64,000 bases of DNA. Origin: an uncultured Clostridium sp. GTDB taxonomy: Bacteria > Bacillota > Clostridia > Lachnospirales > Lachnospiraceae. Positions 44,263-53,196 of this stretch are shown here, one piece after another; position 1 is the stretch's first letter, and each line of letters begins with the position of its first letter. The translations under genes and the position numbers were made by a program. The notes beneath the pieces were generated by a model that saw only the letters and a list, made by a program, of their open reading frames with translations, had not been told where the DNA came from and made no database searches. Location: positions 76,297-140,296 of the forward strand of contig CABVBU010000004.1 of NCBI GenBank assembly GCA_902496665.1. The letters are read 5' to 3'.

Positions 44263-45666
44263 TTAACAGCAAAGATCCACAATCACCTGCGCAAAGATCT
44301 TCGCGCTCATTGTGAGCTCGTCAACCACCGCAAACTCGTCCGGGCCGTGCATGTGGTTCTCGGTCTCCGGAAGGGCAGCGCCGAAAGCAACACCGTTCTT
44401 TAAATTGTGGACATAGGTTCCGCCGCCGATGGCGATACACTCGCCCTTTCTTCCGGAATATTTCTCATATGCGGAGAGAAGAGTTTTCACAAACTCAGAG
44501 TCTGCCGGTACATGGTGCGGCGGTTTCATTTCTTCCGTATTGAAGGAGATTCCATCTGCTTCCATTTTTTTACGGATCACATCAATGGTGTTTTCCTTTG
44601 TGGCACAGATCGGACAACGGCTGTCAAATTCGCCCTCTAAGCTTTTCCCGGAAATATCCAGCATGCTGAATGCCAGTGTCAGCTCGCCGGACTCCTCATC
44701 GCTCATCTTGATCCCGAGAGCTTCGCCGTACCAGTCACCGTGAGGCATCAGGCGGTTTAACGCGCGGACTGCCTTTACCTGTCCGCATTCCGCCAGCGGA
44801 AGACGCTCGATCAGGGATAAGAGTCCTGTCAGGGCATTCTTTCCTTTCCACGGTGCCATTGCATGGCCGTTTTCTCCAGCTGCAGCGATCTTCAGGCAGC
44901 CCTCCTCTGAGGATACCGTGAACCGGATTCCAAGCTCCTCTTCCATGCTCTTTGCGAGAGCCTCTGTCTCATCTCCGTCAAGACCCTCAAATAATGCCTC
45001 TGCCGCGCCCGGAACCACATTCGTCTTCGTTCCGCTGTGGAAGGATACCATCTTCGGAAGACAGTCAGACGGCTCGAACTCTGCCGTAAAATTACCTCCG
45101 ATCCGGCCTTTCTCGATATTGATCACCGGGAAGGACGCATCCGGGGAGAAGGTCATCGGAGCTTCCTTTTCCACACTGTAGTAGTGGGTGATATCGGAGC
45201 TTCCGCACTCCTCGTCAGTGCCAAGGATCAGGCGGACGTTCTTTTTCATCGGGATTCCAAGTTCATTTACGGCACGCATCGCGTAGAGGGCAGCAATTGC
45301 CGGTCCCTTATCATCCGCAGTTCCGCGGCCGTAGATTTTTCCGTCTTTTACTACCGGCTCAAAAGGCTCTGTAACGGTCCAGCCGTCTCCGGCCGGAACA
45401 ACGTCCAGATGTGCCAGAATATCGAGCTGTGCCTCTTTGTCATTCATGTCAACAGTTCCAACATAGTTGTCATAGTTGTTGATGGCAAAACCGTAGCATT
45501 CCGCAATATGCAGGGCTGTACGCAGCGCCTCGGAACACCCTTCCCCATAAGGTTTTCCGATACGGTAAGACCCCTTCACACTGTTGATCCGGCAAAGAGC
45601 TCCGATGTCCTCCAGCATTTCTTTCCTGTGCGCGTCAATATACCGGCTGATCTTCTCTTTATACAT
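44263..45666 (-). CDS. Sapep/PepV-type M20 dipeptidase
   Basis: 467 residues from ATG 45666 (MYKEKISRYIDAHRKEM), which follows GGAGGCGGAAATT. Di-zinc site motifs: HLDVVPAGDGW, GRGTADDKGPAIAALYAM, and LGTDEECGSSDITHYY; a late GGGTYVHNLKNGVAFG supplies the last His. A long lid domain insertion fits PepV rather than short M20 enzymes. It cleaves dipeptides, with preference varying in the family. Confidence 0.92.
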   Translation of the reverse strand: MYKEKISRYIDAHRKEMLEDIGALCRINSVKGSYRIGKPYGEGCSEALRTALHIAECYGFAINNYDNYVGTVDMNDKEAQLDILAHLDVVPAGDGWTVTEPFEPVVKDGKIYGRGTADDKGPAIAALYAMRAVNELGIPMKKNVRLILGTDEECGSSDITHYYSVEKEAPMTFSPDASFPVINIEKGRIGGNFTAEFEPSDCLPKMVSFHSGTKTNVVPGAAEALFEGLDGDETEALAKSMEEELGIRFTVSSEEGCLKIAAAGENGHAMAPWKGKNALTGLLSLIERLPLAECGQVKAVRALNRLMPHGDWYGEALGIKMSDEESGELTLAFSMLDISGKSLEGEFDSRCPICATKENTIDVIRKKMEADGISFNTEEMKPPHHVPADSEFVKTLLSAYEKYSGRKGECIAIGGGTYVHNLKNGVAFGAALPETENHMHGPDEFAVVDELTMSAKIFAQVIVDLCC

Positions 45667-45868
45667 AATTTCCGCCTCCATATTTCTTTTGTTATATCCC
45701 ATTTTACAGACAGGCGGGACCGTCTCATCCCGGGCGTTTCCGAGATCGTAAAGCCAGCCCCGCTTATACCATACTTATTCTGTGCGCCAGTTATTGGCTA
45801 CATGCCTGCTCACAAACCCGCACTTACGCACTTTACTGGCTGCTTCGCAGGCGTTTCGTTCATTTCCC

Positions 45869-46318
45869 TTATTTCATGAATCCAGCTAAGATCTCATTTA
45901 CGATCTTGCCGTCTGCCTTTCCCTTTACGAGCGGCATCAGGGATTTCATGATCTTCCCTTTGTCCTTTGCTGTCGGGGCTTCGATCCCAAGCTCTGCGAG
46001 AACCTTCTCGATCGTCTCCCTGATCTGGTCTTCGGTCATATCCGCCGGAGCGAACTCCTGATATACGGCAAGTCTCTTCTTTGCCTCATCGATGATATCG
46101 GCGCGGTCTGCCGGAGCTGTCTCGATGGTCTCCTTGACCTGCTTGATCTCTTTCTTTACGATCGCGTTCTCCTCATCCTCTGTGAGCGGAGCTTCACGCT
46201 TGTCGATCTGCGCGTTCTTTAATGCGGAGAGAAGCATGGAAAGGGAATCCTTTCTCTCTTTATCTTTTGCTTTCATCGCCTCGACCATGGCTGCTCTTAC
46301 AACATCGATCTTACTCAT
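45869..46318 (-). CDS. GatB/YqeY domain protein
   Basis: 149 residues, the stand-alone YqeY form: a helical N-terminal half (MVEAMKAKDKERKDSLSMLL) and the GatB tRNA-binding-like C-terminal domain (PTAKDKGKIMKSLMPLVKGK, DGKIVNEILAGFMK). Function is uncertain; it is thought to be related to tRNA-dependent amidation or tRNA binding. The ATG follows AGGAGGAATACAAG. It is separated by about 170 bp from prfC. Confidence 0.93.
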   Translation of the reverse strand: MSKIDVVRAAMVEAMKAKDKERKDSLSMLLSALKNAQIDKREAPLTEDEENAIVKKEIKQVKETIETAPADRADIIDEAKKRLAVYQEFAPADMTEDQIRETIEKVLAELGIEAPTAKDKGKIMKSLMPLVKGKADGKIVNEILAGFMK

Positions 46319-46409
46319 CTTGTATTCCTCCTGTCTATGCGGTATTCCCAGTCAAAACAACTGGTTCCGCATGTTCCTGTGATGATATATTCCATAAAAC
46401 TGTTTGCGG

Positions 46410-46485
46410 CTGTTCAGCATTTCACAGTTACAACAGTTTTTACAGTCTGGAAAATCAATCTGCATCTGTCCTGTTTACTGAACAG
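46410..46485. repeat. Inverted repeat between yqeY and prfC
   Basis: CTGTTCAG (46410-46417) and CTGAACAG (46478-46485) are perfect complements around an interior that holds further short complementary tracts (AACTG/CAGTT). The outer arm shares the TGTTCA phrase with the element at 40342-40474. Confidence 0.4.
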
Positions 46486-46491
46486 TCACCA

Positions 46492-48084
46492 TTAGTTCTT
46501 TCCGAACTCACTGAGTTTTAAGTCCGGATTTCTCTCCTCGACCATTCCGACACTCCAGCTGTTGATGAATAACAATAACGGATTGCCCTTGAGGTCGCAG
46601 ATGCGTTTCATATCGGATGTGCCCTGGATCTTCGCCACATCCACCTCCTCCGGATTCTCAACCCAACGGATGTATTCGAACGGAAGCTGTTCCAGTCTTA
46701 CATCTACGTTGTACTCATTCTTTAATCGGTAGGTCAGGACCTCAAACTGCAGGACACCGACAACGCCGACGATGATCTCCTCCATACCGGTATTGAACTC
46801 CTGGAAGATCTGGATCGCACCTTCCTGAGCGATCTGGTTGACACCCTTTAAGAACTGTTTTCTCTTCATGGTATCGATCTGGCGGACTCTCGCGAAATGC
46901 TCCGGAGCGAAGGTCGGGATACCCTCAAACTGGAACTTCTCATTGGACGTACAGAGCGTGTCACCGATGGAGAAAATACCCGGATCAAAAACGCCGATGA
47001 TATCTCCGGCATAAGCCTCGTCAATGATCTTACGGCTCTCAGCCATCAGCTGCTGCGGCTGGGTCAGTCGGATCTTCTTACCGCCCTGAACATGGTTGAC
47101 TTCCATTCCGGCCTCGAACTTACCGGAACAGATGCGCATGAAAGCGATACGGTCACGGTGCGCCTTATTCATATTCGCCTGGATCTTAAATACGAAGGCG
47201 GAGAAATCCTCTCTGAACGGGTCGATCACGCCTGTAGTGGTCTTTCTCGGAAGCGGAGAAGTCGTCATATTTAAGAAATGCTCCAGAAATGTCTCAACAC
47301 CGAAGTTTGTGAGAGCAGATCCGAAGAATACCGGTGAAAGCTTTCCGGCACTTACAAGCTCCTGATCAAACTCATCGCTGGCTCCGTCGAGAAGCTCGAT
47401 ATCGTCGCGCAGCTGTGCGTGGAAATCGGAACCGATGACGGAATCTACGTCTGTTCCCTCCACGTCGAAGGTCTCTGTGGCAACCTCCTTCTGTCCGCCC
47501 ATGGCAGCCGTGAAAGTCGTGATCTTCTTTGTCTGGCGGTCATATACGCCCTTAAAGCTCTTTCCGCAGCCGATCGGCCAGTTGATCGGACATGTGTGGA
47601 TTCCGAGAACCTCCTCGATCTCGCTCATAAGCTCGAACGGGTCTCTCGCCTCGCGGTCCATCTTGTTTACGAAGGTAAAAATCGGGATATGGCGCATCAC
47701 ACAGACCTTGAACAGTTTGATGGTCTGCGCCTCGACACCTTTGGATCCGTCGATGACCATGACGGCGGAGTCCGCTGCCATTAAGGTACGGTAGGTATCC
47801 TCGGAGAAGTCCTGATGTCCGGGGGTATCAAGGATGTTGATGCAGTATCCCTCATAATTGAACTGGAGTACGGAAGATGTTACGGAGATACCTCTCTCCT
47901 TCTCGATCTCCATCCAGTCGGAGACTGCGTGCTTTGTCGCTTTGCGTCCCTTTACGGTTCCGGCAAGGTTGATCGCGCCTCCGTATAACAGGAATTTCTC
48001 AGTCAGTGTCGTTTTACCGGCATCCGGGTGGGAAATGATCGCGAATGTCCGTCGTCTCTTTATTTCATCATTTAATGAAGCCAA
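46492..48084 (-). CDS. prfC: Peptide chain release factor 3
   Basis: GTPase that recycles RF1/RF2 after peptide release. The preferred start is TTG 48084 (codes for ASLNDEIKRRRTF afterwards) because TTGGAGGAAAATTTT lies just upstream; the frame opens 14 codons earlier. 530 residues: G1 SHPDAGKTTLTEKF, then ILDTPGHQDFSEDTYRTL, NKMDREARDPFELM, and the RF3-specific C-terminal domain (QFEVLTYRLKNEYNVDVRLE, KGNPLLLFINSWSVGMVEER). It is the second ribosome GTPase gene in this window outside infB. Confidence 0.95.
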   Translation of the reverse strand: MASLNDEIKRRRTFAIISHPDAGKTTLTEKFLLYGGAINLAGTVKGRKATKHAVSDWMEIEKERGISVTSSVLQFNYEGYCINILDTPGHQDFSEDTYRTLMAADSAVMVIDGSKGVEAQTIKLFKVCVMRHIPIFTFVNKMDREARDPFELMSEIEEVLGIHTCPINWPIGCGKSFKGVYDRQTKKITTFTAAMGGQKEVATETFDVEGTDVDSVIGSDFHAQLRDDIELLDGASDEFDQELVSAGKLSPVFFGSALTNFGVETFLEHFLNMTTSPLPRKTTTGVIDPFREDFSAFVFKIQANMNKAHRDRIAFMRICSGKFEAGMEVNHVQGGKKIRLTQPQQLMAESRKIIDEAYAGDIIGVFDPGIFSIGDTLCTSNEKFQFEGIPTFAPEHFARVRQIDTMKRKQFLKGVNQIAQEGAIQIFQEFNTGMEEIIVGVVGVLQFEVLTYRLKNEYNVDVRLEQLPFEYIRWVENPEEVDVAKIQGTSDMKRICDLKGNPLLLFINSWSVGMVEERNPDLKLSEFGKN

Positions 48085-48196
48085 AAAATTTTCCTCCAAA
48101 TCTATCTTAAATCTATATTTTTCCACTTAAATTTTTACCAGTATTTAAGGCTTTCGTCAAGAAGAAAGCCTTAAAATTCGTTATATTTATAGCAAT

Positions 48197-49390
48197 CTAT
48201 CGCTCGAGCCCAAAGATCTCGTCCAGGATCGCCCCGGCAACCTCTTCCTTCGACATGATCGGAAGCTCGGTCTCCTTATTCTCGCGGATCATCGTCACTA
48301 CATTCGTGTCCGTACCGAAGCCGGCACCGGCAACCTTTAAGTTGTTTGCAACGATCATATCGAGGTTCTTCTTCTTTAATTTTGCCCTGGAATTCTCCAG
48401 CATATGTTCCGTCTCCATAGAAAATCCGCAGAGGAACTGGCTGTCCTTTTTGTGCTCGCCGAGCCACTTTAAGATATCGTCGGTGCGCTCCAGTTCGATC
48501 GCCATGTCCCCGTCCTTCTTCTTCGTTTTTTCCGTGTTCACGAATTTCGGGCGGTAGTCAGCGACAGCCGCGGCCTTGATCACCGCGTCCATCTCGTCGC
48601 TGCGGCTTGTCACGGCCTCAAACATATCTTTGGCGGTAACCACCGGAACAAAGTTTACGAACATCGGCGGCTCCACCTCTGCCGGTCCGGAAACAAGAGT
48701 CACGTCAGCGCCGCGGAGAGCAGCCGTCTTCGCGATGGCATATCCCATCTTTCCGGTACTGTGGTTTGTAATATAGCGGACCGGGTCGATGGCCTCTCTC
48801 GTCGGGCCTGCGGTCACGAGGATCTTCTTTCCTTTTAAGTCTTTCTCGTACTGGATTTCCTTTAAGATATACTGGAGCAGCACCTCCGGCTCCGGCATCT
48901 TTCCGGCTCCGGTATCGCCGCAGGCGAGATATCCGCTTGCCGGGCTGATCACTTCCATTCCGTAGTGTTCGCAGATCTTTAAGTTATCCTGTGTGATCGG
49001 GTTCTCGAACATTCTCGTATTCATCGCCGGGCTGATGATCTTCCTGCAGGTACATGCGAGAACCGTGGTGGTCAGCATATCGTCCGCAAGACCATGGGCC
49101 AGCTTCGCGATCACATTCGCGGAAGCCGGGGCAACGAGGACAACGTCCGCCGCCTTCGCAAGGGAAACATGTTCAACGGAAAACTCAAAGTTCCGGTCAA
49201 ACGTATCCACCAGGCATTTATTTCCGGTCAGTGTCTCGAAGGTAATCGGGTTGATGAAATTTGTCGCATTCCGGGTCATAAGCACATGGACATCTGCCTT
49301 CAGTTTTTTCAGTGCGCTGGCGAGATATGCGATTTTATAGGCAGCGATACTGCCGCTCACGCATAAAAGTACGGTTTTTCCTGCTAACAT
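48197..49390 (-). CDS. coaBC: Bifunctional phosphopantothenoylcysteine decarboxylase / phosphopantothenate-cysteine ligase
   Basis: Two consecutive steps of coenzyme A synthesis. 397 residues: N-terminal flavoprotein CoaC (GSIAAYKIAYLASALKKLKA; VEHVSLAKAADVVLVAPASA with catalytic His; ACTCRKIISPAMNTRM with the Cys) and C-terminal CoaB (VTAGPTREAIDPVRYITNHS, GKMGYAIAKTAALRGADVTL, and lysines in KKKNLDMIVANNLK). The ATG follows GGAGGATTCCAA. It is divergent from coaX, which starts the same pathway. Confidence 0.96.
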   Translation of the reverse strand: MLAGKTVLLCVSGSIAAYKIAYLASALKKLKADVHVLMTRNATNFINPITFETLTGNKCLVDTFDRNFEFSVEHVSLAKAADVVLVAPASANVIAKLAHGLADDMLTTTVLACTCRKIISPAMNTRMFENPITQDNLKICEHYGMEVISPASGYLACGDTGAGKMPEPEVLLQYILKEIQYEKDLKGKKILVTAGPTREAIDPVRYITNHSTGKMGYAIAKTAALRGADVTLVSGPAEVEPPMFVNFVPVVTAKDMFEAVTSRSDEMDAVIKAAAVADYRPKFVNTEKTKKKDGDMAIELERTDDILKWLGEHKKDSQFLCGFSMETEHMLENSRAKLKKKNLDMIVANNLKVAGAGFGTDTNVVTMIRENKETELPIMSKEEVAGAILDEIFGLER

Positions 49391-49450
49391 TTGGAATCCT
49401 CCGTTGTAATTTTAGTCAATTTATGGTAAGATAGTTCGAACTTTAAAATT

Positions 49451-49479
49451 ATGAGAAACATAGATTAACCGTTTCTCAT
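49451..49479. promoter_or_regulatory. Inverted repeat in the coaBC/coaX intergenic region
   Basis: ATGAGAAAC and GTTTCTCAT, 9 bp each and perfect, are separated by 11 bp (one helical turn from centre to centre of about two turns). They stand in the 195-bp divergent promoter region. This could be an operator shared by the two CoA genes. Confidence 0.4.
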
Positions 49480-49585
49480 ATTATCGTGACAGCTGGCAGT
49501 ATTTCGCGAATACAGCGATTTAAGACCGCTGGACACATAGAATCAGTATAACACGATACTTAGATTTGTGGAAGGAGTTTTCTCA

Positions 49586-50365
49586 ATGATTTTAGCGATC
49601 GATATGGGAAACAGTAATATCGTTGTCGGCGGACTTGACGACAATAAAACATATTTTGAGGAGCGCATCACCACCGATGACCGGAAAACGAGTCTCGAAT
49701 ACGCGATCCTTTTAAAGAATATTCTGGAGATCCATAAAGTAAAGAAAAATGATATCGAAGGTTCCATTATGGCGTCCGTTGTCCCGCCGTTAAACGCGCC
49801 GATCTCTTCCGCTGTAAAGAAGATCACCGGAAAGAAACCGCTTCTTGTCGGTTCCGGAATGAAGACGGGCTTAAACATCAAGATGGATAACCCCAAGACC
49901 GTCGGCGGTGACCGCATCGTGGCCGCTGTCGCTGCAAATGCCAAATACAAAGGACCGATCATCATCGCGGATATGGGAACCGCGACAACGCTCGATGTGG
50001 TGGATCACGATGGAAATTACATCGGCGGTGTGATTCTCCCCGGTGTAAAGGTTGCCTTAAACTCCCTCGTTTCCAATACGGCCCAGCTTCCGAGGATCAG
50101 CTTCGACGTTCCGAAGCGCGCGATCGGAAAGAACACCATCGAATGTATGAGAAACGGTATCATGCTCGGCAATGCCGCAATGCTTGACGGTCTGATCGAC
50201 CGCATGACCGCAGAGCTCGGCGAACCGGCAACTCTCATCGCTACCGGCGGTATGGCAAGATTCATCACCCCGCTCTGCACCCACAAGATCGCCTATGACC
50301 CGGATCTTCTGCTCCGCGGATTGATGATCCTGTACAGACAGAATACCGAAACAAAAGACGCGTAA
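49586..50365 (+). CDS. coaX: Type III pantothenate kinase
   Basis: Phosphorylates pantothenate, first step of CoA synthesis. The start at 49586 (MILAIDMGNSNIVVGGLDD) follows GGAAGGAGTTTTCTCA. 259 residues with the ASKHA phosphate motif DMGNSN, the pantothenate-binding region KTGLNIKMDNPKTVGGDR, ADMGTATTLDVVDHDGNYIG and IATGGMARFI. Type III kinases need a monovalent cation and resist CoA feedback. Confidence 0.96.
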   Translation: MILAIDMGNSNIVVGGLDDNKTYFEERITTDDRKTSLEYAILLKNILEIHKVKKNDIEGSIMASVVPPLNAPISSAVKKITGKKPLLVGSGMKTGLNIKMDNPKTVGGDRIVAAVAANAKYKGPIIIADMGTATTLDVVDHDGNYIGGVILPGVKVALNSLVSNTAQLPRISFDVPKRAIGKNTIECMRNGIMLGNAAMLDGLIDRMTAELGEPATLIATGGMARFITPLCTHKIAYDPDLLLRGLMILYRQNTETKDA

Positions 50366-50374
50366 AGCTTCACT

Positions 50375-50406
50375 GCCGAATGAAATTGACGTTCATTCGG
50401 CTTTTT
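50375..50406 (+). terminator. Intrinsic terminator of coaX
   Basis: GCCGAATGAA-attgac-(G)TTCATTCGGC plus TTTTT, 10 bp after the stop. Confidence 0.93.
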
Positions 50407-50444
50407 CATTCTGAATTGTCCGGCCGACCATTGCTGTTTATATG

Positions 50445-50647
50445 TTTCGTTTAAAACGAAATGCAAACGAAATACAGGGTTGTAATATTTCGTTTCATAG
50501 GATATACACTTCAAAAGATCTGTAATCTGCTCTCACCGGAATTTATACGACACAGTGAATTGGAATAAAGTACTACATTTATTATCGCTGTTGCCACAGC
50601 TTATCCATAGAATGATGAAATAGAAAAACAGCCGTTGTGAAACGAAA
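50445..50647. repeat. Five copies of TTTCGTTT/AAACGAAA
   Basis: The 8-mer occurs at 50445-50452, 50454-50461 (inverted, together a near-perfect palindrome), 50465-50472, 50488-50495 and 50640-50647, within about 200 bp of noncoding sequence between coaX and nspC. The clustering suggests binding sites for a regulator or a decayed repeat; no gene in this gap is plausible. Confidence 0.55.
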
Positions 50648-50657
50648 ATAATGAGAA

Positions 50658-50697
50658 GGGGCTGCCGCACCAGTTTTGGCATGCGGCAGCCCCGTTT
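50658..50697. terminator. Terminator downstream of nspC
   Basis: GGGGCTGCCGCA and TGCGGCAGCCCC form a perfect 12-bp stem 22 bp after the nspC stop. T-runs are short on both sides (GTTTTCT on plus, TTCTCATTATTTT on minus). Confidence 0.7.
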
Positions 50698-50718
50698 TCT
50701 ATATCCATGTTTCTTTTT

Positions 50719-51852
50719 TTATCCCAGTCTTCTCACAAATTCCTCATACCCAAAGGTTTTCACCACACTGCACTCCCCACTCTCATCCATTCGCGCGATG
50801 GACGGCAGGCACATGCCGTTGAAGGTGTTGTTTTTTACCATGGAGTAGATCGCCATGTCCTCGAAATAGAGTCTGTCGCCGATCCGGATCTCATGGTCGA
50901 AGGAATAATCGCCGATCACATCACCCGCAAGGCAGGTCATGGAGGAGAGGCGGTAGGTGTACTGCTTTTCGTCCGCTTCGCCGGAGTCTTTTAACGGCGG
51001 GCGGTAGGGCATCTCCAGCACATCCGGCATGTGGCAGGCGGCGGAGGCATCTAAGATCAGTGTCTTAATTCCGTTATCCACAATGTCCATGACTTCCGTC
51101 ACAAGATATCCCGCATTTAATGCCACGGCTTCCCCCGGTTCCACATAGACAGTGACATCGTATGTCTCCTGCATATGGCGGATGCAGCGCTCTAAGCGGT
51201 CGATGTCGTAATCGTTTCTCGTAATATGGTGTCCGCCGCCCATATTGAGCCATTTGATATTCGGAAGCTTCAGGTACTTTCCGAATTTTTCCTCCACCGC
51301 CTTCAGAGTCGTCTCCAGATCATCCGAGTTCTGCTCGCAGAGGGTATGGAAGTGGATCCCGTCAAGCTTTTCCACGAGATCTTCCCGGAAATTTGCCAAG
51401 GTCACGCCGAGTCTGGATCCCGGCGCGCAGGGATCGTAGATCGCGTGGTCGCCCTGAGTGGAGCACTCCGGATTTACGCGGATGCCGATACTGACACCCT
51501 TTTTCTTGCAGAAGTCCGCGTATTTTTCAAGCTGGGAAAAGGAGTTGAATACCAGATGTTCGCAGATATCGGTGATCTCGCCGATCTCGGATTCCTTGAA
51601 AGCCGGGGCAAATACATGGTTCTCCTTTCCCATTTTTTCATATCCAAGCTTTGCCTCAAAGAGACCGCTGGCTGTGGTCCCGTCCAGATACTGCCCGATC
51701 AGCGGGTACTCAAAGAAGTTCGAGAACGCCTTCTGGGCAAGGAGGATCTTGCAGCCGGTGTCGTCCTTGACCTTCTTTAATATCTCCAGGTTCTCCCGCA
51801 GTTTTTTCTCGTCGATCACATAACAGGGCGTTGGGAGTTTATTTATTTTCAT
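50719..51852 (-). CDS. nspC: Carboxynorspermidine/carboxyspermidine decarboxylase
   Basis: Fold-III PLP decarboxylase that turns carboxyspermidine into spermidine (or carboxynorspermidine into norspermidine). 377 residues from ATG 51852, preceded by TTGGAGAATAAG. TPCYVIDEKKLRENLEILKK and LLAQKAFSNFFEYPLI (PLP lysine) open the barrel; WLNMGGGHHITRNDYDIDRL and VYVEPGEAVALNAGYLVTEV bind phosphate and substrate; DASAACHMPDVLEMPYRP is diagnostic of NspC. It is last in speA-speE-CASDH-nspC. Confidence 0.94.
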   Translation of the reverse strand: MKINKLPTPCYVIDEKKLRENLEILKKVKDDTGCKILLAQKAFSNFFEYPLIGQYLDGTTASGLFEAKLGYEKMGKENHVFAPAFKESEIGEITDICEHLVFNSFSQLEKYADFCKKKGVSIGIRVNPECSTQGDHAIYDPCAPGSRLGVTLANFREDLVEKLDGIHFHTLCEQNSDDLETTLKAVEEKFGKYLKLPNIKWLNMGGGHHITRNDYDIDRLERCIRHMQETYDVTVYVEPGEAVALNAGYLVTEVMDIVDNGIKTLILDASAACHMPDVLEMPYRPPLKDSGEADEKQYTYRLSSMTCLAGDVIGDYSFDHEIRIGDRLYFEDMAIYSMVKNNTFNGMCLPSIARMDESGECSVVKTFGYEEFVRRLG

Positions 51853-51934
51853 CTTATTCTCCAATTATCTCCATACAGCAACACCCCTGACATCCTGCCA
51901 GAGGTGTTTTCTGCACTTAAAATCATTCAAATTT

Positions 51935-53194
51935 TTATTCCACGATCTCCGGATTCTCATCCACAACCCACGGAAGTCCCCACTTGTTCAGCGCTTCCAT
52001 ATACGGATCCGGATCGAACTCCTCGACGTTGAATACGCCTGCGCCCTTCCAGGTTCCGTCAACGACCATCATGGAACCGATCATAGCCGGTACGCCTGTC
52101 GTGTAGGAGATGGCCTGGGAGCCGACTTCCTTGTAGCACTCCTGATGGTCGCATACATTATAAATATAGATCGTCTTCTCTTTTCCGTCCTTCACACCGG
52201 TAAAGATGCAGCCGATGTTTGTCTTTCCGACAGTTCTCGGACCTAAGGATGCCGGATCCGGAAGAAGTGCCTTTAAGAACTGGATCGGAACGATCTCCTG
52301 TCCGTTAAAGTTTATCGGGGAAGTGGAAAGCATTCCAACGTTCTCTAAGCATTTCATATGGGTCAGGTAGCTCTGGCCGAAGGTCATAAAGAAGCGGATG
52401 CGCTTTACGCCCGGAATATTCTTCGCGAGGGATTCGATCTCCTCATGATGTAAAAGGTACATATCCTTCTCGCCGACCTGCGGGAAGTTGTACTCGCGCT
52501 TGATCTCCATCGGCTTTGTCTCTACCCAGTGGCCGTTCTCCCAGTAGGAGCCGTTTGCAGATACCTCGCGGAGGTTGATCTCCGGGTTGAAGTTTGTAGC
52601 GAACGGATAACCATGGTCACCGCCGTTGCAGTCTAAGATATCGATGGTGTGGATCTCATCAAAATAGTGCTTTAACGCATACGCAGAGAAGACGCTTGTG
52701 ACGCCCGGGTCAAAACCGGTTCCCAAGAGTGCCATAAGACCAGCCTCTTTGAATTTCTCCTGATATGCCCACTGCCAGGAATAATCGAAGTATGCGGTGA
52801 AGCCCTCTTCCTTGCAGCGCTTCTCATAGATCGCGCGCCATGTCGGATCGTCGGTGTCCTCCGGCTCGTAGTTTGCGGTATCGATATAGTTCACGCCAGC
52901 CTTTAAGCATGCGTCCATGATCGTCAGGTCCTGATACGGGAGTGCCACGTTGAGCACTGCATCCGGCTTGTAGCTTTCCATTAAAGCCACCAGCTCATCC
53001 ACGTTGTCAGCATCCACTTTCGCGGTCGTGATCTTCGTCTTTGTCGTTCCCTGAAGTTTCTCCTTTAAAGCATCGCACTTGGATACGGTACGGCTTGCGA
53101 TCATGATTTCTGTGAATACATCACTGTTCTGACAGCACTTGTGGATTGCTACGGACGCAACACCTCCGCAGCCGATGATCATTAATCTGCTCAT
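51935..53194 (-). CDS. Saccharopine dehydrogenase family protein, probable carboxy(nor)spermidine dehydrogenase (CASDH)
   Basis: 419 residues with a Rossmann start (MSRLMIIGCGGVASVAIHKC) and the pattern of carboxynorspermidine dehydrogenase: DAVLNVALPYQDLTIMDACL, YDYSWQWAYQEKFKEAGLMA-like YFDYSWQWAYQEKF, LLGTGFDPGVTSVFSAYALK. In polyamine synthesis it condenses putrescine or diaminopropane with aspartate semialdehyde reductively. The assignment over lysine-pathway homologues rests on the direct linkage to nspC downstream and speE upstream (3 bp gap). AGGAGGAAAAATAAAC precedes the ATG. Confidence 0.9.
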   Translation of the reverse strand: MSRLMIIGCGGVASVAIHKCCQNSDVFTEIMIASRTVSKCDALKEKLQGTTKTKITTAKVDADNVDELVALMESYKPDAVLNVALPYQDLTIMDACLKAGVNYIDTANYEPEDTDDPTWRAIYEKRCKEEGFTAYFDYSWQWAYQEKFKEAGLMALLGTGFDPGVTSVFSAYALKHYFDEIHTIDILDCNGGDHGYPFATNFNPEINLREVSANGSYWENGHWVETKPMEIKREYNFPQVGEKDMYLLHHEEIESLAKNIPGVKRIRFFMTFGQSYLTHMKCLENVGMLSTSPINFNGQEIVPIQFLKALLPDPASLGPRTVGKTNIGCIFTGVKDGKEKTIYIYNVCDHQECYKEVGSQAISYTTGVPAMIGSMMVVDGTWKGAGVFNVEEFDPDPYMEALNKWGLPWVVDENPEIVE

Positions 53195-53196
53195 GT

